From Pterobdella sp. o SKG-2022 (taxonomy: Eukaryota > Annelida > Clitellata > Hirudinida > Piscicolidae): a stretch of DNA of 64,000 nucleotides. The translations under genes were made by a program, and so were the position numbers. How positions within the stretch are numbered: position 1 is the first letter of the stretch; the number at the start of each line of letters is the position of its first letter. The notes beneath the pieces are model-generated. The model was not told the DNA's origin, ran no database searches, and saw only the letters and a list, made by a program, of their open reading frames with translations. The stretch is from positions 23,828,359 to 23,892,358 of the forward strand of contig OZ038322.1 of assembly GCA_964035795.1 (NCBI GenBank), given 5' to 3'. Shown here one piece after another: positions 10,868-23,000 of this stretch.

Positions 10868-13800
10868 TCATCTTTTTTTCCTGCAAATCATAGTGAGAAG
10901 GTTGAAGTGTATGAGATTTTGGCCAAATATGCATATGATAAAATAATGAACTGAAAAAATAAATCCAATGTGATGGTGGGTGAAAACTAATGAAAAACCA
11001 TTTCACTAATAAAAAATTTATAAAACTTCATGGAAATAATCGGCATTTGAACATATCAAAGCGCCTTCTTTCTAATCAAATATACTATTAAGCTAATACA
11101 AAAGATGTATTAGAAACCATGTGTAAGATCTCCTGGCTCCACTCTTGCCAGGCTTCTGGCGTTCTAATGTTCTCGGGTCCGAGGTGAGAAGACCGGCTGG
11201 AGGTATATATGTTGGAGTTGAAACACGAATTGAATAGGAAAAACAACAATCTTGAGATTTTATATTAACTAGGCTTTTTCACATTTACAATACATAATTA
11301 TCAGATAGGTTTTTATGATTTCAGTTAAAAATAAATGGAAACATTTTTTACGTTAAAGTTAGTAACAAAAGATTTGAAATTAAAGCGAAGAAACCCATTT
11401 TGAGTTTTTTTCGTTCTTCTTCACTTATTATATTCTGCAAACACCTGGCTACAGCTATCCTATAAAATTTAAAAAGCATAATTAATCCATTTTTGATCAA
11501 ATTAATTTCAATTTTAGCCATTGAAATGCAGATAACTAAATGAATATTCAGATAAATGCAGTTACTATCAACTGAAATCGAAAGACAACTAAAAAGTATC
11601 CCTTTATGAAACTTATGAAAAATTATAATAGTGGAATCATAAACCTAAGTTAACAAATTATATAGCTTAAAAAAATAATACATATAACAGCTTCATATAA
11701 ATAAGATAGCTATAGAGAGGAATAAACTACTACAATAACAGACCTGATAGCACCAGCCTTGCCACTGGGTCCTCCATCATGCACTTCTGCCTCCACATCC
11801 ACTTTTCCCAGCTGCTCCACCAAGTGCAATGGAAACAACACTTGCTCTCTTTGTGTTTTGGTGATGTATTGAATGCAGATGTCTTCAATTAGACATTAAA
11901 TTAGTATTGATCTCACTTATTTTTTTGTGAATTTGAGCAAAAAACACCTTTCGACAGCACTGACCTTTCAGCAAGATTAGGAAAGAACTCAATCAAAGGA
12001 AGATTATTCACCGTGAAATTTCCATTGCCTTTTTCAAACAATTTCACGGTTGACCGACCCTTTTTGCGTTTGCCTACATTAAATTAATATAATTATACTA
12101 ATGATTCATGAAAAAATGGAATTCGGTGAAATTTTAGTTTGAATGAAAAAGAATCAAAAGTTGTCTCATTTGTTGAAGTTATTTTAAACAATTGGATGCA
12201 TTTCCAACATTGAGCTGCACTTCAACATAGAGGAGGCAAGATTAATACAGTATGAAGACATGAAAAGTGATTATATGATGAACCTACCAGTATCCTCATA
12301 ATAAAGTCGTCCTTCTTTATCTTTCAAAGCCTGGTGCATTTAAATAATATTTTTTTAAAACCATAAAAATTTGAAGTCTTTGAGAACCTTTTTCTTCTGG
12401 AAGAGAGTGAAAGTGGTCTGTTGTTGAAGGTTGTACCTGTACTTCATGATGAAGTCCTTATGCATGATGGAGAATGGCATGCTAGCCAGGTGATCCAAAG
12501 ACATTATCAATGTCTTGTACTGTTGTGATGAGATGATTGCCATTTGTTTTAAGAATTTCAAGTCAACACTTGGCAAGAAAAACGTTTAGCATTTGATTGG
12601 TTCGAAAAACTTAATTTATTGAATTAAATTCATAATGTTGAACTTATTCTACAAAAACTGTATATTTTCCATGAAAAAAACATTTTATAGAGCAACAAAA
12701 CCTATCTTAAAACACTACCCCAACAATCAAAGATTCCTTTGAGAGGAATGTAGGAATTCAACTTCATTATTGTGTAATCAACAAATTTTGATGGAAAAAA
12801 ACCTCAGGTTCCAAGAGCTTTTCCTCAATAATTTCATTCAGTTTATTCAAGTCCAACCACTCACTTCCTTTCAAATCTCTGTTGGGGTCATTGCATATTT
12901 TCCAGTGAGTGCACAATTATTAAACCATTTCAATTGTTTAGTAATTTCATATACTTTTTTAAATTCAATAACTAAGGAGTTTATAAATCAATTGGTTATG
13001 AAAATAAAAGATGCTTTCTGGACATGAGGTTGGCAGTTAAAGGCTGTTTAGAATAGTTTTTATCTTCTAAGACTTTGCATTCCTCTATTTTCAAAGAGAT
13101 ATTCTGTTGTAGAAGTTTGAAAAAATTTTGAAATAGAGTTCCCAAAGATATGTTACAAAATTCAAGTGATTACTAAAACATATGCTTTCCTAACATGTTT
13201 AGGAAAAGCTAAATTTCTCAAAAACTAATGATATTTTCAAAAAATGTATTTAAAATTTCTTTATGAAATTTATATTTTAAAAAATATTTGGCTAAATATT
13301 AATAATTCTTGATCACAAATAACTATTTTAATTTTCTTCAATGATATTTTCAAAAGATTTCAATGGATCAAAAATGTATGACTCACATGCAGAAGTTCAG
13401 CGTAGTTTTGTTTGGAGGTGTAAAAAAATGTGTTGAAAGGGCAGCCATCCAAACCAAACTGTGCCGCTATTTATCAGTTTACCATGATTAAAAATATAAA
13501 AAATTTTATAAAATTCTAAATTTCATCTCAACCTTTTCTTTTTGGCAAAATCTCTATAGGATGCTGAAATTCAATTTGAAAAAATAAAAGTTAACATGAC
13601 GAAAAATTGATAAAGTTAATTACTTTCATTTTGGGTCTTGCTTTTTTATCAAAAAGTCCAGAAGGTAATAAGTATTCAATAACTTCCTGAATGAAATTTC
13701 AAAAATAAATAACTTCCTAAATGATACAGTATTACAAATATCATTCATAATACAATTATATACATTGTATAAAGAATGAGAAGTGAACTTACATCAATTT

Positions 13801-14274
13801 CTTCTTGAGTGATAGTTTCGGGGTCAAGGCCCATCATGTTGGCCAGATATTTCCTTCCTTTCTCAAATTCTGATATCTCTTCTTTCATCATTTCATCTTG
13901 AAAATAATTAAAATTTAAAAATATGCAAAACTTCTTTATATTATCATAGCAATCTAGTGCGATACTGAAACTAAAAAATGACTGATTGATACACTCCCAA
14001 ATAAACCCACTATGTGATTGAGATCTTTCAAGATAGACTCGCATTGCCTGAGAAATTTTTTGTGCTTTGGGGAAGCCAGCATTTCCTGGTGTTGGTGATT
14101 TGCTGCTACAAATCCCTCTGACAGTTACCTTCTTGAAAAAAGTTATTTAGTATTGAATTCATTACTGAAAATTGTTGAATTTAAAATCCGTTCATTAAAA
14201 ATATTTCACCAAACCAGGCGTGAAGTAAAGTATCTTGGTAAGAAAGCAGTCTGACAAACTAACTTTCGACTCAT
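10868..14274 (-). CDS. MRPS9: Mitochondrial ribosomal protein S9 (uS9m)
   Basis: Exons from 5' to 3' on the minus strand: 14274-14215, 14131-14011, 13896-13793, 13686-13624, 13563-13533, 13466-13387, 13103-13024, 12878-12783, 12568-12388, 12330-12288, 12073-11965, 11848-11744, 11459-11395, 11196-11118, 10880-10868. They total 1230 bp, are phase-consistent and encode 409 residues (human MRPS9 has about 396). The start [11 protein letters not shown] is a plausible mitochondrial presequence. Hallmarks are [16 protein letters not shown] near residue 78, [13 protein letters not shown], then the S9 fold from about residue 287 with the [11 protein letters not shown] glycine loop and the end TWKKR. 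The protein is part of the small mitoribosomal subunit; S9 tails reach the P-site tRNA. In the loop the usual Gln is Lys. The last coding exon has only 13 bases. Without it the frame would run on to a TAG at 11,093. The 12,783 donor is the least certain. Confidence 0.88.
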
Positions 14275-14713
14275 CTTTTATCGTTTTCAAAACACAATTG
14301 TGAGTTCTTTGCTTGTTTTGTCAATGCAATTTTGAACTAAATTATTTGATAAAACCAATAAAAAATAGTTGCTAAACAAAAAAATGTTTTATTTTTAACA
14401 TAATAATAAATTATAAAAATTAATTTTTGAGTTTCAACTCAAAAATATGAATCAAAGAATGGTTAAAATACTTTTGAATCTTTTTTATTGTTTGGAAAAA
14501 TATTTTAAAAAAACTTTTATTCATTTAAAGCGTGTAACAAAATTAAAAAATTTTTTGTATAAAATTCCTCACGGAAATAAACTAATTGAGCTTATTTGAA
14601 AATAATTGGAAACTTTTCAAAAAGCAAAAATTTTATATGCCTCGTATAGAGTAATAAAAGCTTAAATTTCAATGAAATATCAATTAAATTTTCAACACGT
14701 CTTGGAGAATGTC

Positions 14714-14741
14714 AAAAAAGCTTTCATATGAAAGCTTTTTT
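14714..14741. repeat. Perfect 28-bp palindrome
   Basis: AAAAAAGCTTTCAT is followed directly by its reverse complement, with no spacer. It sits about 440 bases upstream of the MRPS9 start codon on the minus strand, in otherwise empty AT-rich DNA. It could be a cruciform-prone site, a dimeric factor site, or chance in AT-rich sequence. Confidence 0.8.
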
Positions 14742-15189
14742 ATAAAAATTTTTTTGTAAATTCTTACGAACATATGGAATGAACTGTTCTTGATATGATG
14801 TAATTTTTGGTAGTTTTCCAATAAGAAAATCTCTTTTTTATTTCAAAGATATATAAATTCATGGGATAATTTCAAAGTTGAATGATTAATATTCATTTGA
14901 TATATATACAAATATCTTGATTAGCTTGAAAACCTCTTAAAAAAATAATTCTTTTTTCATGTGAAAATTGATAAAAGTTATCATGAAAGTCAGAAAATGA
15001 TGATACCAGCCAAGTTGCAATGTTTTGGTGAAAACAACTTGATAAATAAAAAGTAAATTATGATCAACAGAAGAGAGATATTTTATAGGAGAAAAAAACT
15101 TTATTTTTATTAGTTTTGTGCAAAAGAGAATCACCTACAATAAATAAAAATAATTTCATTAATAAAAAACTAATATGATGTTTTTATAT

Positions 15190-15325
15190 TACCATTTGAA
15201 GTTACAAATGTCTTTTTCCATTTTTAAAAAGAGTTTTCTTTTTGCTTTTATTTCAGATAAATCAAACCTAGCTTTCACGTTTGTGTGTGATGAATTAAAA
15301 TTTGTTTTGAAATCTCGCGTCAACT
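15190..15325 (-). CDS. Candidate terminal exon of an unrecognised minus-strand gene
   Basis: On the minus strand an acceptor (TTGTTTTAG) at 15,326-15,334 opens about 44 codons ending KDICNFKW and then a TAA stop. The peptide is Lys-rich and hydrophilic (KARFDLSEIKAKRKLF) and has richer base composition than the surrounding DNA. An alternative acceptor two bases later would give a phase-0 start. I do not recognise the protein. The exon at 16,140-16,250 on the same strand may be its 5' end, which would make a protein of about 75 residues. Confidence 0.35.
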
Positions 15326-16136
15326 CTAAAACAATAAATAGGTAGATCCACAAATTTAAAGCTTTCGTGCTTTTGTTATGTTTTGAGAACTTCAATTCTT
15401 GCATAGTAACATCTTATTAATGTAATGCAGTGTAATTATTCTTTCTATTACGTTGTTAATCGAATGAATTAAAAGCAGACTTTGAAAACAAATTTTTAAA
15501 ATATAAAGCTTCTGAAAATCATTTTAAAATTCTAATTTTCTCATCGACAAAATTCTCAATCTTCGATTGACCTTCCATCGTTTTCAAGATTCACCTTACC
15601 AGAAATGCTTTATGTTCAAAACAAGCATTATGGTATAAGCAATAAAATTCAAAATAGCACGCTTAATGTATAACTTTTAATGCATAATTTAAGTAATAAT
15701 AACATTCAAAGCAACTCATGTTTAAATTTCCAAGCGATTGATGATAATATTGTGAAGATGAGATGGAAAAAATCTAACAATTTCTTGTTGAGAATTCCGA
15801 TAAAAACTGACAGTTGATAAAAATAATCTTATATATATAAGAGATGAATTAATTGTACCGATTCAAGTACATATCTATATGATTAGGATAATAATTTTGA
15901 AAAGTATAATTTTTTTAAATTCATTTTTTGTGCGTAGTGCACTCATTTGAAAGATTGATCAAAAAATTTTTTGCGTTCAAAGTTTTCAGGCTTTGACAAT
16001 TCGTTTGAATGAGGCCTCGAAACCATCACACTAATATTCACTACATAACATTTTTCAAATTGGAATACAACTAAAAACCATTAAGCTTTTGAACACAGTT
16101 TAATTAATTATAATATTGAGAAAAAAAGTTGCAGCC

Positions 16137-16250
16137 TCATCCTCTCCTTGGAACTCTGATCACCACATCTTGAACGTTCACCACTAGTACTACTCTATCG
16201 ATGTTGAATTTGTCGGGCTGTGGATCAAAAAGCCTCCTTCGCGCCATCTT
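16137..16250 (-). CDS. Candidate first exon or short ORF (MARRRLFDPQPDKF...)
   Basis: An ATG in good context (AAAG-ATG-G) opens 36 codons, MARRRLFDPQPDKFNIDRVV and onward, before a TGA. Base composition is clearly richer than the flanks. All possible GT donors within it fall in phase 0, for example after the codons for VVIR. It could therefore join the exon at 15,325 if the phase-0 acceptor there is used. It could also be a stand-alone microprotein. The family is not recognised. Confidence 0.35.
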   Translation of the reverse strand, partial: KMARRRLFDPQPDKFNIDRVVLVVNVQDVVIRVPRRG

Positions 16251-16492
16251 TGTTTGAAATAATATCAAAATTATGAGTCTCTCTACAAAAGATGTTGTGT
16301 TATGAATGATTTTGATGGAAATGCTGATATGGTTAATACTACTTGTATGTTTGGGAAAAAGCCTTGGATATAAATTGAGCAAGCTTTAGACGTCTAAAAA
16401 ATTAAATTTATGACTTCATTTGTAGTAAGTCATTAAAAAAGTAATTTATCTTTAAAAAACTCAAAGAAAATTTTGCAAAATAAATCAAAAAG

Positions 16493-17539
16493 TGGCGCAA
16501 AAACAGACCATTCCTAAACAAAACGACGAGTGGCGCTTCTGCGATAAAATTAAGGCATATTTACAAGGTGATTTCATAAACCATGAGAAATTTATACAAA
16601 ATGACGTACAATGTTGGTGACTTCTATTTTTAGCGCGTGGGAGCTTTGGCAGATGAAGGCTATCCTAAGTATATCAAAAGCTTGATGAAAATGTTTTTAT
16701 CTATGGGATATTCAATTTGACTCATAAAAGGCTAACACACACGAGTTTTCAAACCTCTTTGTGAAGAATAAGTACTTTTACCGTTAGATTGAAAATATTT
16801 TGGAAAATTTAGTTTCACAAATTTCCTTGTTTTCTTGCATTTTATTCAAGTGATTTCCATTCTAAGATGGATTTTTCTCCGTCAGAAGTTCTAATATCTA
16901 TCATCTATAATATTTAATTCATAATACTCTCTATAAAGTCTATGAAATAGTTGAAAACATTATAAATATCTAAGGCGCCTTTGATATTGATACATAGTTC
17001 TTCAAATGATTAAACGGCATCTCCTTACATTTGAACTCGTAAATTTTCTTCATTACCAAAACTTGTGTACGTTTCATCAAAATTCGCCTCAATAGCTTAT
17101 CAAAATGCTTCTAACACAAACAACATTTTTGAAAGCTTAGTAAGAAAAGTTAATTTTCGAGTACGAAATAAATTTTGGAACTAACATCATAATAGTATTA
17201 AGGTAGTTTTTTCTCGACATTTTGATCATCTTTCCATGAAATCTTGCTGTTTTATATCATTTCACAAAAATAAATCATAAAGTCTTCAAATTTTTCGAAT
17301 ATTTTCGAAAATAAGAACACAAACAAAAACAAGAATTTTATGAATGTGAATTTTTAGGTCAAAACGAAAACTCAAAGAAATAAAATAAAATGTTTATCCT
17401 TGTCAAAAATATAGATGTAAACTATTTCAATAAATTTTTTGTTTTTATTATTTGGTGCAGCAATCTATATAATGCACACAACCCAAATACTGGCGTGCTC
17501 GGAGAAAAACCTAGAGTGGCTATTATAAAAGAAAACTAA
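16493..17539 (+). CDS. Small unrecognised gene, three candidate exons
   Basis: Candidate exons are 16493-16567, 16634-16668 and 17461-17539. Donors are GTGATT and GTATAT; acceptors are TTTTTAG and TTTGGTGCAG. Phases match (0, then 2) and the joined frame gives 62 residues, including IKLRHIYKRVGALADEG and ending GVLGEKPRVAIIKEN before TAA. The first exon has no in-frame ATG, so an upstream coding exon or a different first exon is needed. One possibility is a short ATG exon near 15,611-15,631 (MFKTSIM). Its 5' end faces that of the minus-strand exon at 16,250, so the gap between them could be a shared promoter. No family is recognised. Confidence 0.4.
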
Positions 17540-18329
17540 AATTAGATCTATCTTTAATGTTTCTAAAATTTTATACCATTGGATACATCTGGATAGGTAA
17601 GTGAAATTTGATTTAATATTTTGGCAAGTTTTCGATGTTCAAGCGTGTTTCAATTGAATGTTTGCTTGATTCTGAATATCCATTACTGCAGTCTTAAATT
17701 TTCTTGAAGTCAAGTTTAAATTCAAAAAAGTTCTTGTGGTTAAAAAATTTGATAAACAAAATACGATCGTGAATAATCTAAATGAAATCATTTTCTACAG
17801 CTAATTCACTTGTCTCATTCGATAGTAAGTTAATTCAAAAATTTTAAAATAAACTAAAAATTCCGTTTGGGTTGATCCCACAAAGTAGAAATATTCTCGC
17901 ATTTTAACCTCCCCTTAAAAAGATACACAATCAAGATATATTATTCTATTTGCAGTTATATCGGGTTAGAAATCTACGAACATAAGAATACGATAAATAA
18001 CATACATCTTAATTATCTTTGTGTTTGTGAGCTCTTTCAAATCTTTAATAAAGACTTCTATTGGGTTTTAAGCTTCCTGAAAGCTGTTTTAAATGAATTC
18101 ACATACAAAAATTTTTTTAAATCCAAAAAGTTTTTGCAAGCCTCATTAAAGTTTCTTGGAAACTTGGAAAAAACTAAAAAAGTGTTTCAAGATTCTTATC
18201 TTAAATGTAGATTCAAAACTAATTTTCTTATTCTGTGGTGAGTCTAATGCCATTTTGTTCCTTTGCACTGCTAATGAACTGTAATGTCACAACTCGCGTG
18301 TTTGTTTTCCCCAGCTTTTATACCAAACA

Positions 18330-18380
18330 AATTCAAGATTCAAAATTAATAACAATAATAGTTTATATAGCGCCAAGGAA
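18330..18380 (-). mobile_element. Short LINE 3'-tail relic
   Basis: Read on the minus strand the segment is GCGCTATATAAAC followed by TATTATTGTTATT. It resembles the 3' end of the LINE at 35.9 kb (TGTGCTCTATAAAAATC followed by ATT-type repeats). It is too short to assign a family. Confidence 0.3.
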
Positions 18381-19623
18381 AGCAACTGAAGCACCCAAAT
18401 TAAAACTAATTTGAGTTAGAATTATATTATAAATTAACTTTTAGTGTTCAAATTAAGTGACAAACAAATGAAAGTGAGTAAAATTTTTACTTTGCATAGT
18501 GTTGTGAGATTGTTCAACATTTTGAGATCTCGTAAAACTTGAGAATTTTGAAAATTTTTTCATTATAAACAAATGTTCACTTCGTGTTCTGCTTTATGCA
18601 TGCTTTATAAAACTCTTATCAAGTAATAACTCGATGAGAATAAAGTTTTTTTAGAAGATTCTTTTCACCACAGAAGCACATTTTCAATGGAAAAAATAAA
18701 CAGACATTTTTCTATTGCGAGAATTTTCTTTTGCAGTTAACATAAAAAAGCAAATGAAGTTAAGTTTGTTGGGTTCAGAAGCCATTACAAATTCTTAGTG
18801 CATAAAACACACCATTTCATTTCCTATTTGCCGCAACAACTGAGTTTTAAAAACTTTCATTTCATAAAAAATATGTTGAAATATTTTGTTAAAGATTTCA
18901 AAAATTCATTTAAAATGCTATCATTCTGCATTGCTGAATCTATTAACTGCATGGAGTTGAGGCACTTAGCCCTGAAAGCACGTTTTTAAAAAGCTAGCCT
19001 ATTTCCTAATTCTTTCATAAAGCTTTCTTCAATAAAATTACCTTTCTCAAAGTGAATTAAATTTTTTGTAAGAACATTGAAAGGGATTCACACTATCGGG
19101 GAAACGAATTTATTAGTGGTAAAATATGGTACACAGGTAGAACTTACAATGAATCGTCAGTAAATTGTGAAAATTTATTTGACTTTTTGGCATAAATTTA
19201 TGAGAATAAAATTCAGTAAAAAATTTGTTGTTTCAAAAATTTGGGTTTTCTTGATTAAGTTTGAGAATACAAATGGATAAAAAAGGTTTTTATCATGCTT
19301 TTAGAAGCTTCCAAGGCTCGATCATTTGCCATCTGTCCAGAAGTTTTTAAGAACAATTTCAAAAAAAATAAAGAAATGATAAAAAACGAAATATTTCACA
19401 AAAACTTCCATCATATTTATGCGCCTTGTATTATCTTGAAATGAGTACAGAATTCATACGACTTTTTGAACATAGCTTCTTTAATTTACGTAAAACCATG
19501 AAGCTTTCAAGTATAAAATAAATTATTAGTTTTTTAAATAATAATTTATATTTTATTGAAATTTCACATACTTTAAATGCTTCAAGTTAATATAAAAGTT
19601 TAAAAAAATCGAAAAAGCTGGAA

Positions 19624-20010
19624 GTGAAAGGTTTTGAATCATCAATTTCAATATTCCTCAAGATGAATTCTGTTACTAAGAGTCATTTGAAGTTTTTGTT
19701 GAAATTTCTGGAAATAATGCATATAATATTTCATCAAAAAGTAAAAGTTTTACTTGATTTTGAATTAAAAGATTGTCCTCAAATCCGCGCAATAAAGCCG
19801 CTGAAGCCATTAGGACATCTTGCATCATCAAATTGTGTTGAAAGTTTCCTTTATATTCAACATCTCACGATTAAATTAATAGAGTTTCAGCATCGCTCAT
19901 TGGACTGCATTCGATACTCATGGCATCAAAACTCAATGGGTGTTTCACAATTTTCGGAATCAAAATTTTTAATTTCACGTGGTTTAATTTCACAACCACA
20001 GCGGAAATGA
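19624..20010 (+). other. 128-codon ORF of uncertain status
   Basis: This is an unusually long open frame for this AT-rich interval. The protein has no domain, signal or motif I recognise and is rich in Phe, Leu, Ile and Lys. The second half has somewhat more balanced base composition. No splice sites or polyadenylation signal make it convincing. It may be a decayed element or chance. Confidence 0.15.
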
Positions 20011-23000
20011 CAACAAATAACTTTTCTTTATTATTCCATCACTTCCAATGTATAATTTATCGATTTTTCTTTTGAGACATCAAGCAGACAAATAAACATA
20101 AGTGTACATACACTGGCATCCAATGCTAGCCACATATGACCTTCTTTTATAACTTTTTGTTCAAATCTTTCAACAAATAGACATTAAATTCATTTGCAGA
20201 TAATTTTTACGTAAAATTTTAAAAATAAAATTTATATTTTAGCCATATAAGGATGTTTATTATACGAAGAAGTACATGGGAAATATAAAAATGTTCAAAA
20301 AGCATAAAACACTAGCTACTTTATACACTCGAAAAAAATAACCTCTCGCGTTATTTCTTGAAAAGTTGCCTTGATTCAAGCTAAATTTTTTCTCATAATA
20401 TATTTTAATGTTAAAATAGAAAATTTAAATTTCAAAAATTCAACTTTGAAATATAAATATAATGAAATATACCATCTTGAAAACAAGATTAATTTTAAGA
20501 CTGTCAATCAATGAAAGTTATCAAAGAAAGTTACATGAAAAATTATGCAAATATTAAAGTTGGTAGATTTTGAACTAGTACATGAACATCGAGTTTGTTC
20601 TTTGAATTTTTTTTAATTTTTATTTTAACTCATTTATATGAGTTTCAGAAAGACCTACAGTATGAACATAAAAAGCTTATTCGAGGTTTAAGATGGGCAA
20701 ATAGGTAGTTTGGTCCATTACTGAAGTTGAACTTTACGATTATGTGACGAAGCATAAAAATAATTAGTAAAATTAATTCTTCTTTTAGAAGTAACAATAA
20801 AAAATCTAGTTTTTTATACCGAGAACTTTGTATTATAAATTAAATTTTTAAAAATATTTATAAGCAAAAATATCTTTCTACCTTTCTTTTCAATACCCAT
20901 TCAGTCTTTTTATAGGCCCCTAGAAGTTTGTAAAGGCTCAAAGAAATTAAAAAAAAAACACAAAGATAACTTTGGAGTTTAAAAACTTCAAAACAATTTG
21001 ATGGAAACAAAATGATGTCAATGAGAGGCATATCAGGCAAGAGTCAGTGATTGATGGTACTGCGTACGGTGCAGAAGTAGATGCACACTTTCGTTCGCCA
21101 TCTTAGAATCTTCACTTTCCTCCATGAATCATTTCAAAAAATTAGAACTAAGAAAAAAAATTCTTTTTCCAAACTTATAAATAAAAAAAATAAAATTTCC
21201 ATCAGACTCCTGCAATGATTATCTGCCAAGTAGGGCCACTGGAGCGGCTAAACGTGAATGATGACATACATAAGCGTATTTGCTGACATTATTTCTCAAT
21301 ACTGCCGTCATGTCCAAATAATCATACTTCAGCTCCACACTATAAAACTCAATCCAAAAGTCTTTCTGTCAAATTTTGGGGGTTTTAGTTTGGGCACAAC
21401 TTATTTTTTTCGTGCTTTGGAAATTTTTCATTTTTGAACTTTTAAACAAATATATGCTCAACTTTGAAAATAAAGTGTTTATAAAGTTTTAAAAGTGAAA
21501 CAAGAAAAGTTCAAATGATTGAAGTGCAGGTATTGGTACAAATCACAGTGTGCAAGCAATTACTTTTTGCTTGACGTCTGTCATCATGAGCAAGATGTAA
21601 AACCGAAAAGTTTGTTGCTACATCAATGATGCTCATTGCCTTTCGAATGTCAATTAGAGTAAGAATTGAGTTTTGAGACTATTATTTTGAATAAAATTTG
21701 CTCATTCAAAGAAAATTTAAAATTTAGTTATGGTTTCATATTTTCTAATTAAACTTTTTTTAACAATAAGTAAAAATATCTTCACTATTTTCAAACGATG
21801 TTCTTTGCCTATAAATGAAATAAATTTCTTAAAATAGATTTAATAAACTTAAGTTTTAATTCTTTGGAAGTGCATGGATAAAACAGTTTTGCAAGCAGGT
21901 GTGAGATCCTTTTGGAGCTTTTGATCAATATCAATGTATGAGTCCATAAAGAAGATTGATAAAACGGAGGAAACTCTTTGTAAACACGAACTAATTGATG
22001 TATTGATGTAAAATAAATTTCAATGAAAATAAAAACTAATTAAATAGAAACAACTATAGAAGCTATAACAGAACATTAAAGAGATAAATTCAAAGGGGAA
22101 TGAGATTTGCACAAAAGCTTCAAGTATATGGTAGCATTGTGAATCTTGCCATTTATCACGACACTTCCTTGTAACAATCTATCTATCATTAGCCAAGTTC
22201 TCAACTACGTACTCGTATTCAATTCCTAATTAATAGCTCTATTTTTTAAACTGTTTTTATTACAATTGTTTGATGCAACTTCTGAAGATTGAGCAAAGTT
22301 TCCAGTTAAAAAAAATGTATTTCAAAGTTCAGTTTTTTTTTCAAATTACTTTTTCAATTACAAAAAAATGTTCTGAAAAAAATTAAAATTTCAGTTTTGC
22401 GTTTCATAAACATAAAAAAAACGTCTTCATTTTTAGGACTTTTTTATTGCTTTGACAAAATTACGTCCAAAATTTTCAAAAAAGTAGCTGCATCAAAACT
22501 TTAAAACACACACTCGGCAAGTTACTCAAAAATCCCAAACAAGTTGCTTGCGTAATGAGATTGAGGGACGTTTTGCGTGCTTAGATTCACTAGAAGATTC
22601 TCAGTGCTGTACAAAATAGAATGGATTTCTAAATGAAGTTTGCTAGTTATTTGGGACTTTTGAGAAGGGCAGTGAGTGTAAGCAAAAGGTAGATTAGATG
22701 CAGTTTTAAATTTGTTTCATTATTGAAGTTCGGTATTTATTTTTATATAATGAGTTTTATTTGTTAAACGCATAAATAATTTCAAAAATTAGAAGAAACT
22801 TGTTTTAAAAAGAGGTTGTCAGTGATTTATACCTTGTATAACTTGAAAAATTTTCAAGAGATCTGGTGTAAATGAAAATTTTTAAAAATAATTTTCGAAT
22901 TTTCAATAATGATAGATGTTTTGTAATATTTCAAGTTTTTTAGAAATAAAGCATATTATATAGGAAACGAATTATTTTAAACACACAATCAACATGATAA

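Noticed and set aside
11093..11118. MRPS9 ending at the TAG at 11,093 with a hydrophobic tail
   Set aside because: A splice at 11,118 to the 13-base exon at 10,880 gives the conserved TWKKR end and keeps phase.
13745..14044. 99-codon minus-strand ORF as a stand-alone gene
   Set aside because: It is two MRPS9 exons plus the read-through intron between them.
16493..16620. Alternative frame reading NDEWRFCDKIKAYLQGDFI
   Set aside because: Although open and coding-like, it needs a 28-base intron or hits a stop to reach the next exon. The other frame splices in phase.
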